The notes beneath the pieces are model-generated. The model searched no databases and was not told where the DNA came from. It saw nothing but the letters and a program-made list of their open reading frames with translations. DNA of 64,000 nucleotides from Lamellibrachia satsuma. Its lineage: Eukaryota; Annelida; Polychaeta; Sabellida; Siboglinidae. The number at the start of each line of letters is the position of its first letter. Position 1 is the stretch's first letter. This document shows, piece after piece, positions 24,463-35,300 of this stretch. The DNA is taken from contig BSQZ01000035.1 in the NCBI GenBank assembly GCA_033239005.1, positions 5,332,501 through 5,396,500 of the forward strand, read 5' to 3'. Both the position numbers and the translations under genes were made by a program.

Positions 24463-27348
24463 CTACTTATAACCCGCCCTCCTGATATATGTGTCAACCT
24501 TGTTTTTAAACATATTCACGCTGCTAGCAGCTACACAATCTGTAGACAGTTTGTTCCATTCATTTATTGTCCTCTGTGAGAACGAGTGCTTCCTGATGTC
24601 CAATCTACATTGATCCTTTACTAATTTTACCTCATGTCCTCTAGTTCTGCTATCCTTCTTGAGTGAGAAAAACATATTTCTATCAATATTTTCATACCCA
24701 TTCAATATCTTAAAAACTTCAATCTGATCTCCTCTTAACCTCCTTGTCTCTAGAGTTGTTAAACCACATTCTTTCAGGCGTTCTTCATAACTAAGGTCTC
24801 TAAGTTCTGGAATCATTTTAGTTGCTCTCCTTTGTATGCGTTCAAGCGTATCTATATCCTTCTTACGATATGGTCTCCATGCTTGTATACAGTATTCTAA
24901 ATGAGGTCTAACTATTGCTTTATATAGAGGTATAATTAACTTTTTTCCCTTGTATGTTATGTTTCTTCTAATCAATCCAAGAATTTGATTACCCTTTGAA
25001 GCTGCAATACCACACTGCTCTGAAACTTTCATATCAGCGCTTATTGTAACTCCTAAGTCCTTTTCTTTTACAGTAGTACCAAGAACAGTAGCTCCCATTT
25101 TATAGTTTACATTCAAGTTCCCATGTCCTGTATGTAGGCATTTACATTTCCCAAAATTGAACAGCATCTGCCATTTCTCAGACCATTTCACTAATCTGTC
25201 TAGATCGTTTTGTAAATGTTGTTTATCACCATCAGTATTAACCTTTCTAAACAGTTTTGTGTCGTCCGCAAATGTCAGTACGTTACTTGTTATACTCTCG
25301 TCCAAGTCATTGATATAAATTAAGAATAATATAGGTCCTAATACTGATCCTTGAGGTACCCCACTCAAAACAGATTTCCAATTTGAAACTTCGCCATCTA
25401 CTACAACTCGTTGTCTTCTGTCAGTCAGCCATTGTTCTATCCAGTCAGTTATGCTATCCCCGATACCATGGGCTTTTAATTTAAGTAGCAATCTTTGATG
25501 TGGCACTTTGTCAAAAGCTTTCTGAAAATCTAAGTAGATAATATCTACTGGCGATCCCTCGTCTATCCACTTAATGATTTCTTCCAAAAAACATAACATA
25601 TTTGTTAAGCATGACCTCGCTTTAAGGAATCCATGTTGAGATGAATTTAATAATTTATGCTTAACGAGGAAGTCCACCATATGGTCTTTAATTAACCTTT
25701 CTAATAATTTACAAATCACTGACGTTAAACTCACTGGTCTGTAATTCTCTGACTTATTTCTCGAACCCTTTTTAAATAATGGTATGATGTTTGCTTCTTT
25801 CCATTCAAACGGAACAACTCCCTCTTTTAATGACAAGTTGAATACTCTTGCAAGTGGTATACTGATTTGATCTACTGTTTCCATTAGTAATTTTGGAGGA
25901 ATCCCATCCACTCCCGGTGATTTGTTATCCTTCATTGCCTTTATTTTCCTAGCTACCAATTCTGGAGTTACAACTAACGGTCCTAAATAGTCAGATTTAA
26001 CCCCCTGAAATTTAGCATCAGCAACTGGTAATGAACTAATATCTTCTTTTGTAAACACTGAACTGAAGTAACCATTTAGGTCTTCCGCCATTAAAAACCC
26101 CTGTGATATTATATTTCCAGCACTGTCTTCTAGAGGTCCAACCTTGTCTTGTACGTTTTGTTTACTCCTGACATATGCATAAAAACTCTTGCTGTCAGTT
26201 TTTATGTTACATGCCAGTTTTTGCTCATAGCTTCTTTTAGATTGTCTGATTTCAGTTGTAGCTGCATTAAGTGCCTCTTTGTATTTTGCATAATCTTCTT
26301 CCTTTCTGGTACGCCTATAAACCCTCCACATAGTTTGTTTTAGCATTATTTTTCTAATTGCCTCTTTTGACAAGTGTTTCTTTCTACACCGTTTTCCTTG
26401 TTTTCGGAAGGGAACAAATTTATCAATGATACTCTCAATTTCATATTTTAGAATATTCCAACATTCAATTGCAGTCTTATTCATCAGCATGTTATTCCAA
26501 TCTAGCTGTGCTAAGTATTTTCTCATATCTTTGTAGTTACCTTTGTGGAAGTTTCTCTTGTACGTTTTCTTATTTTTACTTTCTGATTTTACATTGATGT
26601 CAAAATGTATTTGATTATGGTCACTATTACCCAATGGTTCAAATATTTTTACATTGTCCACTAATTCTTTTTGTGATGACAAAACTATATCTAATACATT
26701 TTCTCCCCTGGTTGGTTCTAGTACGTGCTGAGTAAGAAAGCTATCCTGGATTAAACATAGAAACTGTTGATCCTCAATCCCTGTGCTCTCTAGAGAATTC
26801 CATTGTATGTGTCCATGGTTAAAATCTCCCATTATGATACATTCCCCTTTACTAACTTCCTTTATAGAGTTTTTTATTTTTGTGTTGTCCTCTTCGTTTA
26901 TGTTTGGACTTCGGTAAACTAATCCAATAGTTAATTTTTAATTTCCTGAAACAATTTTGCACCAAACAGCTTCATCGCAATCTGCTTCCCTTTCTAGTTT
27001 TATTTCATAAGCCTGAATAGATTCTTTAACATATAAAATAACTCCCCCGCCCCTTCTTCCTATTCGATCTTTCCTAAACATTACGTATCCTGTCAGTCCT
27101 AATTCAGCATCTGCTATATCTATGTTGGCCCATGATTCAGTTATACCAATTATGTGAGGGTCAATATCTTCTACCATAATGTTTAATTCGTTTTTCTTAT
27201 TTACTATGCTCCTTGCATTTAAACATACGCATCTATAACCTTTTTCAGAGATGTTTTTCGGATGATTTGATATTGGTTTATCTGTGCTAGTGGCCTCTTG
27301 TTCTGCTTGAGACACCTCTAGGTAACCCCCCTGCACTTCTAGTTTAAA
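24463..27348 (-). pseudogene. CR1-like ORF2: APE endonuclease and reverse transcriptase
   Basis: About 960 codons run with a single in-frame TAA (26938-26940) between the two halves. Endonuclease motifs: NARSIVNKKNEL, GITESWANIDI, RRGGGVILYV, then after the stop GDFNHGHIQW and the SDHNQIHFD active site. Reverse transcriptase motifs: SPGVDGIPPKLL, ENYRPVSLTSVICKLLERL, IIYLDFQKAFDKVPH, GVPQGSVLGPILFLIYINDL and the catalytic TFADDTKLF. The C-terminal tail contains LERIQRRATKMIPELRDLSY. The enzyme nicks target DNA and primes reverse transcription there. The frame has no ATG near its start; it is open back to the heptamer at 27342-27348 and lies in the -1 frame relative to ORF1, so it is probably reached by ribosomal frameshifting. 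Confidence 0.88.
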
Positions 27349-28736
27349 GAATGTTTACTTCCAAAAATATTTGTCATTGTACCCAAGTCGCTATCTACTG
27401 CTGCTGAAAGTTTGTCCGCGAATACTGCCGCCCCCTTTCCACTTAAATGAAGCCCATCCTTCATGTACATATCAGCCCTCCCAACAAAACTTCCCCATAA
27501 ATCCACAAATCCAACTTCCTCTTCCCTACACAGCCTCTGGACTAACATGTTAATTGCCATCCCCCGACAATTTCGATATTTGTGACCCCTCCTGCCCATT
27601 ACAGGTAAAATCCCTGACAGTATTACCTGCTCAACCCGCGTCTGTTTTAGTGTTCTGACCAACTGCCTATATTTCCTAACTATGGCAGTTGTACCCTCCC
27701 TCTCTACGTTATTTGTCCCTACATGTACTAAAACAGATCCACCCTTACCCGAGCCTACGATGCTTTTTACCCTCTCAGTTATCGCCTCTATTTTGGCTCC
27801 AGGCAAGCAGACCACCACATCATCTCCCTTGTTTAAGACTCTGTCGGTCTTCCTAACTATCGAATCCCCCACAAACACCCTCGCTCTCTTCCTCACCCCC
27901 TCTATCACTGCTGCAGAATAACTCTTCCTTTCGATCCCCTCCATCACATTCTGTCCTGACCCCTTCCCTTCCGTCTCCCCCACTCCCTTCTCCTTCCCTC
28001 CTGTCTCCCCTACTCCCCTCTCCTTCACTCTGGTTGTTTTCCCTCCCGTCTCCCCCACTCCCTTCTCCTTCCCTCCTGTCTCCCCTACTCCCCTCTCCTT
28101 CACTCTGGTTGTTTTCCCTCCCGTCTGCCCCACTCCCTTCTCCTTCCCTCCTGTCTCCGCTACTCCCCTCTCCTTCACTCCGGTTGTCTTCCCTCCCGTC
28201 TCCCCCACTCCCTTCTCCTTCCCTCCTGTCTCCGCTACTCCCCTCTCCTTCACCCCGGTTGTCTTCCCTCCCGTCTCCCCCATTCCCTTCTCCTTCCCTC
28301 CTGTCTCCCCTACTCCCCTGTCCTTCACCCCGGTTGTCTTCCCTCCCGTTCCTTTCCTTCCAGTCTCCTTACGTCCTGTCTCCCTATGACCTGTCACCTT
28401 CCCTCCTCTCAGCTTCCTCCCAGGCTGAGGTGAGCTCTCCCTAGCATCTCTTGTGTCTTTCCCCACTTTATCGTCTACTGTTCCCTCACCGGAACTACTG
28501 GCACAACTCCCCTGTTCCCTTCCTACCATTGCCACAACGAGCAGCCTCAGCTCTTCCAACTCCACCTCTATTTCCTTCATCCTTGCGCATCCCCTACACT
28601 CAAAACTAAAACTATCTGCCTGGACCTCAGCCCAGGACTTCTCGCACCCAGACTTGACGAAATCTACCCAGTTACTACAACTGCTACAAATTAAGTGCCT
28701 TGTGGCCTTTAACTGCCGTTTGCACGGGGCCATCAT
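27339..28736 (-). CDS. CR1-like ORF1: zinc finger plus SGNH esterase
   Basis: 465 residues. The N-terminus has a CxxC...C...CxxC pattern (CSSCSNW, then CRGCARM) like the PHD-type finger known in CR1 ORF1 proteins, followed by a short leucine-rich coiled coil (residues about 55-75). The middle is a lysine/glycine-rich tandem repeat of 25 residues. The C-terminal half is an SGNH hydrolase: VFVGDSIVRK (catalytic Ser), VHVGTNN (Asn) and KDGLHLSGKG (Asp and His). Such esterase ORF1s are known from CR1 elements and are thought to act in RNP assembly or membrane contact. The frame is intact and ends TTA AAC TAG, where the TTTAAAC heptamer directly precedes the stop. Confidence 0.88.
   Translation of the reverse strand: MMAPCKRQLKATRHLICSSCSNWVDFVKSGCEKSWAEVQADSFSFECRGCARMKEIEVELEELRLLVVAMVGREQGSCASSSGEGTVDDKVGKDTRDARESSPQPGRKLRGGKVTGHRETGRKETGRKGTGGKTTGVKDRGVGETGGKEKGMGETGGKTTGVKERGVAETGGKEKGVGETGGKTTGVKERGVAETGGKEKGVGQTGGKTTRVKERGVGETGGKEKGVGETGGKTTRVKERGVGETGGKEKGVGETEGKGSGQNVMEGIERKSYSAAVIEGVRKRARVFVGDSIVRKTDRVLNKGDDVVVCLPGAKIEAITERVKSIVGSGKGGSVLVHVGTNNVEREGTTAIVRKYRQLVRTLKQTRVEQVILSGILPVMGRRGHKYRNCRGMAINMLVQRLCREEEVGFVDLWGSFVGRADMYMKDGLHLSGKGAAVFADKLSAAVDSDLGTMTNIFGSKHSLN
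27342..27348 (-). promoter_or_regulatory. Putative -1 ribosomal frameshift heptamer, LINE ORF1/ORF2
   Basis: The minus-strand TTTAAAC is read T TTA AAC in ORF1 and followed at once by TAG. Slipping back one base gives TTT AAA C.., which is the open ORF2 frame. This is a canonical X XXY YYZ site. By eye I do not find a strong stem 5-9 nt downstream, only a weak pairing around a GGGGGG run. Confidence 0.6.
27966..28340 (-). repeat. 75-bp in-frame tandem repeat inside LINE ORF1
   Basis: Five units of 75 bp encode 25-residue repeats built from GGKTTGVKERGVAETGG and KEKGVGET blocks. The sense strand is almost pure purine over long stretches. The unit is a multiple of three, so the reading frame is kept whatever the copy number. 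Confidence 0.9.
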
Positions 28737-28745
28737 ACAATTTAG

Positions 28746-28902
28746 TTTTAATTAGTTTGCTACGTATAACTTGTATAATGACATTTGTTTTCGGACACTG
28801 AGTCATTTTGTATCGGGTGTGGTGATCATACTTATAATTAACATGTTGAAGTTTTGTGTGTGAGTTAAATTAGTTAATGGTTAACTAAATTTAGAGGAGC
28901 CA
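28746..28902 (+). other. BEL/Pao 3' untranslated tract and polypurine tract
   Basis: Non-coding BEL sequence between the LINE 5' end and the 3' LTR. It ends in a purine run, TTAGAGGAGCCA, directly before the LTR, the expected plus-strand primer. I see no envelope frame. Confidence 0.6.
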
Positions 28903-29166
28903 TGTAAGTGCTAATAATTGTATATACTGCTAGCGCAGTTGTGTGGTGGCGCCATCTGGCAGATGCATGTGTGCTAAAGAGAATGAGAAGAGAGATTCCG
29001 CTAGGGTATAGCCAGCATCGTGGTTTTTGTGCGCGGCTCGCATTATATGCGAGAAATACAAAGAATTAGGAGATGACAACTCTGGAATCAAGTTTTACGT
29101 AAATAAACAGCCACAGCTATGATTGATTTGGAATTAGTGTTCATAGTTGGTGTATGAACCGCTACA
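28903..29166 (+). repeat. BEL/Pao 3' LTR
   Basis: 264 bp, one substitution from the 5' LTR, followed by the CATAA target duplication at 29167-29171. Confidence 0.95.
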
Positions 29167-29299
29167 CATAAAATCTCCACACCCCTGGGAATTTTAAATG
29201 TTTATGTCACCATGGGCCCCCGAGCACGCCTACAAAATGTCAGCCCCGTACATTAAAAACCGTCAGAGATATGAGGGTATACACAGACAAACAAACATG

Positions 29300-29755
29300 G
29301 GCACAAACTGTTTTATAGCATAGAACCATTATTCAAGTGGCAGCCTCTTGCTCTGTTCTGGCTAAAACATTTGTCTGAACTTAAATACCTTTTCTGCCTG
29401 GCAATATCAACTTTGTCAGTAAGGTAATTATTGATAATATAACCAAGGTATTTACATTTGTCAGTGTGAGATAGGAAACGGGTATTAATAATTACTGAGT
29501 GAATATTTGTCTTGTCCTGAGGTTCATTATGAATAACCATACAGTAAGATTTGTTGGCATTGTATAAGTGATATCAAACATATTCCCCATCTCACGTGAA
29601 AAAATACAAAGGTCTTTAGCATACTTATGGTGCCAGCATAAAGACAACCAATTTGTAGTTTGTAAAGATTTACACTAAGTCATCCATGTATGTATGTGGT
29701 AACAAAATGGGGGGAGGATTCCACTCTGGGTAACACCATTTAAAACAGTAAAAAG
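29300..29755 (-). pseudogene. LINE reverse transcriptase relic
   Basis: Minus-strand frames read FTVLNGVTQSGILPPF (about 29755-29710), which resembles the NGVRQGGILSP box of LINE reverse transcriptases, then a decayed HHKYAKDL in place of the ADD catalytic box (about 29640), then CKYLGYIINNYLTDKVDIARQ (about 29455-29390), the motif that follows the catalytic core. Frames change several times and the catalytic aspartates are lost. It belongs to a different LINE from the CR1-like one nested in BEL. Confidence 0.6.
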
Positions 29756-29759
29756 TTCT

Positions 29760-30128
29760 CTATAGTTAGGGAGTCCATCGTCCAGGGTTTTTCCATTTCC
29801 CTGCGTGGGATCTTTTACTCCACCTGACATAGACACCAGATAGGAGGGACTCTTAATGTCTCTTCCGAAAGAACGGGCAAAGTGGGGTGAATGAAATTGC
29901 CCAATCTTCGAAACGGCGGAAGTGGTTTCGAACTCCGGTTCCATCAACCAAAAGCCCGACGCTCTACCACACGACCACCGCGCACCCCTACCACACGACC
30001 ACCGCACCCCTACCACACGACCACCGCACCCCTACCACACGACCACCGCACCCCTACCACACGACCACCGCGCCCCTATCACACGACCACTGGGCCCCTA
30101 CCACACGACCACTGGGCCCCACCATATG
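29760..30128 (-). mobile_element. tRNA-like SINE with expanded A-box end
   Basis: On the minus strand the sequence TGGTCGTGTGGTAGAGCGTC (A-box and D-arm-like) is followed after about 30 bases by GGAGTTCGAAACC (B-box-like), the internal RNA polymerase III promoter layout of tRNA-derived SINEs. The body continues to about 29760, next to the LINE relic, which may be its 3' partner. The tRNA-like 5' end has been multiplied into a tandem array at 29983-30128. Confidence 0.6.
29983..30128. repeat. 22-bp tandem array containing pol III A boxes
   Basis: Seven units of about 22 bp (plus-strand ACCACACGACCACCGCACCC plus CT, with GCG and TGGG variants). Every unit carries the SINE A-box core TGGTCGTGTGG on the minus strand. 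Confidence 0.85.
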
Positions 30129-30223
30129 ACAGTGAATTTGATAATAGAGAATGGGCACCCTAAAAAATACATTCATAGTTACCACAGGAACGACTGACGG
30201 AAAAAATGGACAAAGAATTTAAA

Positions 30224-31265
30224 TCCTTGATTTAACAAGATTTACCATCCAAGGCAAAGGCCGAGATGGTAAGTGGACAAGGAAGCCATTGGCTTACCGA
30301 GAGTCCAACAATGTTCATCTACGTGTAACCCGGTACCCGCCCTCCTGAGATATGTGTCAATCTTGTTTTTAAACATATTCAAGCTGCTAGCGGTAACACA
30401 ATCCGTAGACAATTTGTTCCATTCATTTATTGTCCTCTGTGAGAACGAGTATTTTCTGATCCTTTACTAATTACCTCATGTCCTCTAGCTCCACTATCTT
30501 TCTTTCTAAACACTTGTGTCATCCGCAAATTTCAGTACATTGCTTGTTATATCATCGTTCAAGTCATTGATAATTTTTATATTAAGAACAATAAAGGTCC
30601 TAATACTGATCCTTGCGGTATCCTACTCAAAACTGATTTTCAGTTTGAAACCTCTCCATCTAGTACAGCACGCTGTCTTCTGTCAGTCAGCCATTGTTCT
30701 ATCCAGTCAATTATGCCATCACCGATACCATGGGCTTTTAATTTTAAGTAGTACTATTTGATGTGGCACTTTGTCAAAAACTTTCTGAAATTGTAAGTAA
30801 AAAATATCTACTGGCGATCCCTTGTCTATCCACTTAGTGATTTCTTCTAAAAAACATAACATATTTGTTAAGCATGACCTCGCTTTTAGGAATCCATGTT
30901 GAGATGAATTTAATAATTTATGCCTAACAAGGAAGTCCACCATACGGTCTTTAATTAACCTTTCTAATAATTTACAAATCACTGAAGTTAAACTCAGTGG
31001 TCTGTAATTTTCTGACTTCTTTCTCGAACCCTATTTTAATAATGGTATGATGTTTGCTTCTTTCCTTTTTCAAAAGGAACAACTCCCTCTTTTAATGACA
31101 AGTTGAACACTCTTGCAAGTGGTATACTGATTTGTACTACTGTTTCCATTAGTAGTTTTTTCCACCCACTGCCGGTAATTTATTATCCTTCATTGCCTTT
31201 ATTTTCTACCATTTTTGGAGTCACAATTAACATCCCTGATTAGTCAGATTTGATGATAGTCTAGC
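30224..31265 (-). pseudogene. CR1-like LINE fragment, second copy
   Basis: Same family and orientation as 24354-28745. It starts with the same AACAAGATTT tail and 3' UTR, then skips about 600 bases of ORF2 at about 30500, and resumes with the FADD region and the tract LLNSSQHGFLKARSCLTNML (about 30920). It is broken by stops and small indels and has no ORF1. Older than the nested copy. Confidence 0.8.
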
Positions 31266-31589
31266 AATTAAAATGCTTTATAGCCTAGCAGCCTGGCGAA
31301 AACGCACAATAGTACTATTAAAATACACCTGTGGTGAGAAATGGAGGCTGATCATCACCTATGCCACCAACACCTGATAATGAATTTCTAGTATTACATA
31401 AATGAATTGCAGTATTTTTTCGTATCAGTTGATCCGACCTAAAACATCTATAATTGAAATGGTGCAATTGACTTGAATATTTTAGCAGGTGGGTGTAAAT
31501 GAAATGAAAATTTCATTGATTGTATGAAATTGAACCCAGGCCTGTATTATTAGTTATTCAGGTAAGTACTATACGTCTTACAATTTAAA

Positions 31590-31810
31590 ACGCATATGAC
31601 AACATATCAGGCTCACCTTTAAATATTTAAAGGCATGCCTTGAATTAATTAATTAATTATGCCTTTAACATTACATATGCGCTTTTAATTAATTAAAGGC
31701 AATCTCTTAATGTTACAACCACGCCTTTGACTTTACATATGCGTATATTTAAACAATTAAAGGCATGCCTTTAAATAATTAAAGGTAAACCTGATCTGCT
31801 GTTATAAACG
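31590..31810. mobile_element. Palindromic MITE
   Basis: A 200-bp AT-rich element with long inverted ends: ATCAGGCTCACCTTTAAATA at the left and, reverse-complemented, ATCAGGTTTACCTTTAATTA at the right, both followed by TTTAAAGGCATGCCTT. The interior repeats TTTAATTAATTAAAGGC-like blocks and could fold into a hairpin. No coding capacity. The target duplication is not certain. Confidence 0.65.
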
Positions 31811-32325
31811 CAATAAGAAACCAAATGCAATGGTCACGGATTACTTATTCGTAGTGTTCATTGACATGTTTACTCGCATAGACCGCTATATTGAGTTTCC
31901 AATACCCGGATGTTACGGAATTTACCCAATTACCGCTCACGAACAACATTTGCGGTCGTCCAGATGGGCTGGTTTGTTACTTGACTTTAGTCTGCCGGGT
32001 TGATAATCATGACAATAAAACTTTAACAGAGTAATAGTACATATACGTACACAAATACTGGCATAGGAACGTTTTGTTTCATTGAATTCAAGTTAGACCA
32101 ACAACAAAAACGTAAAAAATATGGCAACAGGCGCGGCGATTCAGTCTTTCTTTTCAGTTTTCTTACTCCAAACAGCCACGTCGGAGGCTAACAATTCATT
32201 TAGTGGCACTGGACACTGCTGATGATGACTGCAACGAAGTGTTATCAAACTGTATATTGTACATATGGTATATATATAATTTTCATTTAGTTACCTCTTG
32301 TATATCCTACAAATACACTCACAAA
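31811..32325 (+). promoter_or_regulatory. Upstream region and 5' untranslated part of the LEKR1-like gene
   Basis: Non-coding. A splice acceptor (TTTTCATTTAG/TTACC) at 32290/32291 suggests that a non-coding first exon lies upstream. I see no clear TATA box. Confidence 0.35.
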
Positions 32326-35300
32326 ATGGGTGATGACGGGGAAAGTGTAAAACATCACAATCCGCAGTATCCACTGCCGGAAGAGATACGCAAAATGGCA
32401 CGTGATGAAACTGTGTGTAAATATTGTGGAGTTAGTTATCTGATACATAATGAAATAAAAGCCCTAGAGGAGAAACTGAAGGAGCGAGAACGGCAATTGG
32501 CTTATTACGAGGGCAGTGAGGCGAGAGAAGCCAAGCTGAGTGAGGAACTGTGGCAGCTACAAAATGCCATGGAGAAGTGTAAGCTCAACCTGAATGCCAA
32601 AGATACAGTGTAAGTGAAACATTTGTTCAACAACACACTCTTTGAACTCTTATAGGCCATTCGAAAACTTTGTAACACTTATGCCAGACTATTGCTCATT
32701 AGGGATAGTTAAACGCCCCAGTAGGAGCACAGGCTATGGCCATAGTTCTGCTGGGCGAAAAACTTTAAAAAACTTGTTTGGGATATTTGGAACGTTATTA
32801 AAATGCAGTACGCACGCACAATAAACATGTATTTTATGTATATAATCATTATTATACATATCACTAAAGTTGCTTGACAATAATCGTGTATAAAATCAAA
32901 TTATGACGTTTTGTGATGAAAACCATAACATCGCATGACGTCGTTCATGGGTTGAGTTACAGAAATATCGCCCACTAGTCATGATAAACGTAATCCTAAT
33001 AATAATATAAAATACTTCTATTGCGCTAAAATCCTCAGGAGACGCAAGCTCGACAGTGCACCAAAACAACATGGGTTAAGCAGTTCCTAATCAATGAGCA
33101 GTTCCAGTTGTAAACAGTTGGTTTGGTATGCTGAGGAACTATGGAGGATAAGCAAGTTTAAACAGGTGGATTTTTAGTTTATGGTGAAATGTTATATTTC
33201 CTACAGACTTAACACAAACAGGGAGTGAGTTCCACAGAGTCGATGCTGCAACTGAAAAAACTCTAGTTCCGACATTTGTCTTAACACTGGGAACAAAAAG
33301 TAAATTAGAATTAGATGATGGAAGCTGTCTGGGCTGTCTTGCAGGAGTGAGCAGTGAATGTAAATATGCAGGTTGCTTGGATGAAAGTGCTTGATAGGTA
33401 ACTGTGCAGATCTTAAAAATAATGCGATATTGGACATGGGGCAATGCAATGATTTAAGAAGTGGTACTGAGCGAGAGAAATGAGGAGACCGGGTAACTAC
33501 TCTGGCCAAACAATTTTACACACGTTAAACTTTCAATATGTCCTTGAGAGCAATATTGTGATAAAGGGAATTGCACTAGTCAATTATTTGGAGCATATTT
33601 CTTCTACTTCTTGATGCCACTGTGTGGTAGGTCACAGAATACACATGTGAAACAGTTAATGCGTGTCAGCTTTAAATCTTTTGAGTTATTTAGTTCTCAA
33701 CGGGTTTTGGCTCATAATTCCCAAATATGTGCTTACGTCTTCCATGGCCTCGACTACTGCTTCTGTGTAAGAAAGTAGAATGAGGTGACAACCACTGCCT
33801 AATTGTGCATGTACATTGCATCCTTTTGAAAATCACATTTTATTATGTTATTGCACTCCTCCTTATTCTTGAAGTCCAGGGTGAGGCTGGCACTATATCT
33901 ATTTTATTTTATTAATTGTATAACTATTTTCACCATTGCTACAGTTTACCGTCCCTTAACCACCATCCAGCCTTTTGTCCAATTGCTGAAGAGCTAGGAT
34001 ATGCACAGTATAACTCATCTCACCCAGACATTTAGTTGTCACATCGTATGGATTTCCCATATATAATACATATTTTGGGAGGAATACAGCTGTAATCCAT
34101 GGCCAATTGTAATACAGATTTGCTTCAAATAATTTTTTTTTGATAAAGTACATAATTTTCTTGTGGTCATCACACAAGTATAAAATCGAATGACAAGCTC
34201 ACAAGTCAGCTATCGACCACTTGGTTGATCTACACTTCTGTACATGCTTCTTTCGGGAAGTTTTCTTTAGAAAATTATTTGTACTAAACATGCACCTTGG
34301 TATTGGGAGTAATAGATTACTTGTTTTGTCTGCTTTCAGAATCACAGCATTCCAAGGGGACTTAAAAACAAAGGAAACAATGCTTGAGAACACAAAGGTT
34401 CTCCAGGAGAAGTCAAATGAACAGCTGGCTGAAGCCATACAGTTGGTGGCAGCATTCAGGTACAATAGTGTAATTTTATATTTGATAACTCTTCTAAAAT
34501 TACCAGCCTTTAGTTTCAGATGGTCAAATATGTCCCTTTCCTACATTATCTTGTAAATATAAGAAAGGACAATCAATGAATGAGACAAATTATTTACTGA
34601 TTGTATAAATTCTAGCAACATAAACATGTTTAAAAATATAATTGACACGTATAAATCATATCTGACAAGAGTGAGCAATACACAGATAAAACATTGTTGG
34701 ACTCTCAATAAGCCAATTGCTTCCTTGTACACCTGCCATCTGTCAGAACTTGTTTTATAGCATTATCTTGTTAGACAAACTATTTTCCCAAATTGGTTCT
34801 TGGTAGCCAATCAAAACACTATATACTTTGAGTAATTAATTATTAAAAAATTTATTTGCTTTAGAAACAAGTCACTGTACAAGTATTAATCTATCCTTTG
34901 TAGGTTGAGAGAGGCGTCTTTCTGTGAAAGTCTTGCAGCTGCATTAGCAGACCTCATTCAACAGAAAAGTGCTCTGAAGTCACTTCAGAAAATGGTGCAA
35001 GACAAGGACAGGTTACTGAAAGATGAGTGCAACAAAATCAACATGTTCTTGAGGTCTGCAGGAGCACGACTAACAAAAGGTTGGTTGATTTCAATAAAAG
35101 TATAATTTAATTAAATTGTGGAATGCAGTGTTGCTTTGTTTACATATTTTGGATAACTTGTGGTCATACTCATACATCTATTTGAAATGATACGAATATA
35201 ACTACAAATTGTATTTAAACAGTTGAAAATGCAATGTCATCTATACAATAAATAAAAAAATATAATTGCTGGTGATGATGAAGTTATAAAATATGACCAT

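Larger units (their letters stand above)
24354..28745 (-). mobile_element. CR1-like non-LTR retrotransposon, nested in BEL
   Basis: It is antisense to the BEL host. The 3' end is a tail of three AAGATTTAAC units at 24354-24386, the short 3' repeat usual for CR1/L2 elements. It carries ORF1 (PHD-like zinc finger plus SGNH esterase) and ORF2 (endonuclease plus reverse transcriptase). The 5' end is set within a few tens of bases of the ORF1 start at 28736, after which BEL 3' sequence resumes. Related, more decayed pieces lie at 30224-31265, 34562-34745 and 42806-42925. Being inside a very young BEL copy, this insertion is younger still. Confidence 0.88.
18093..29166 (+). mobile_element. BEL/Pao LTR retrotransposon with nested LINE
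   Basis: Two 264-bp LTRs bound the element, each starting TG and ending CA. The 5-bp sequence CATAA occurs immediately outside both ends (18088-18092 and 29167-29171), the size expected for BEL/Pao target duplications. The internal gag-pol has the BEL order: gag with CCHC knuckles, A17-type protease, reverse transcriptase with YVDD, RNase H, integrase. A CR1-like LINE of about 4.4 kb is inserted antisense just after the pol stop. The polypurine tract before the 3' LTR is AGAGGAGCCA-like (28893-28902). No clear primer-binding site touches the 5' LTR. The LTRs differ at a single position, so insertion was recent, yet gag-pol carries several breaks. Confidence 0.95.

Noticed and set aside
27371..28755. 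Plus-strand proline/serine-rich frames
   Set aside because: They are the complement of the purine-rich ORF1 repeat; the minus strand carries recognisable zinc-finger and SGNH motifs.
24346..28902. Envelope-like gene after BEL pol
   Set aside because: The 4.5 kb after pol is an antisense LINE plus a short untranslated tract; no signal peptide or membrane-anchored frame in the sense direction.
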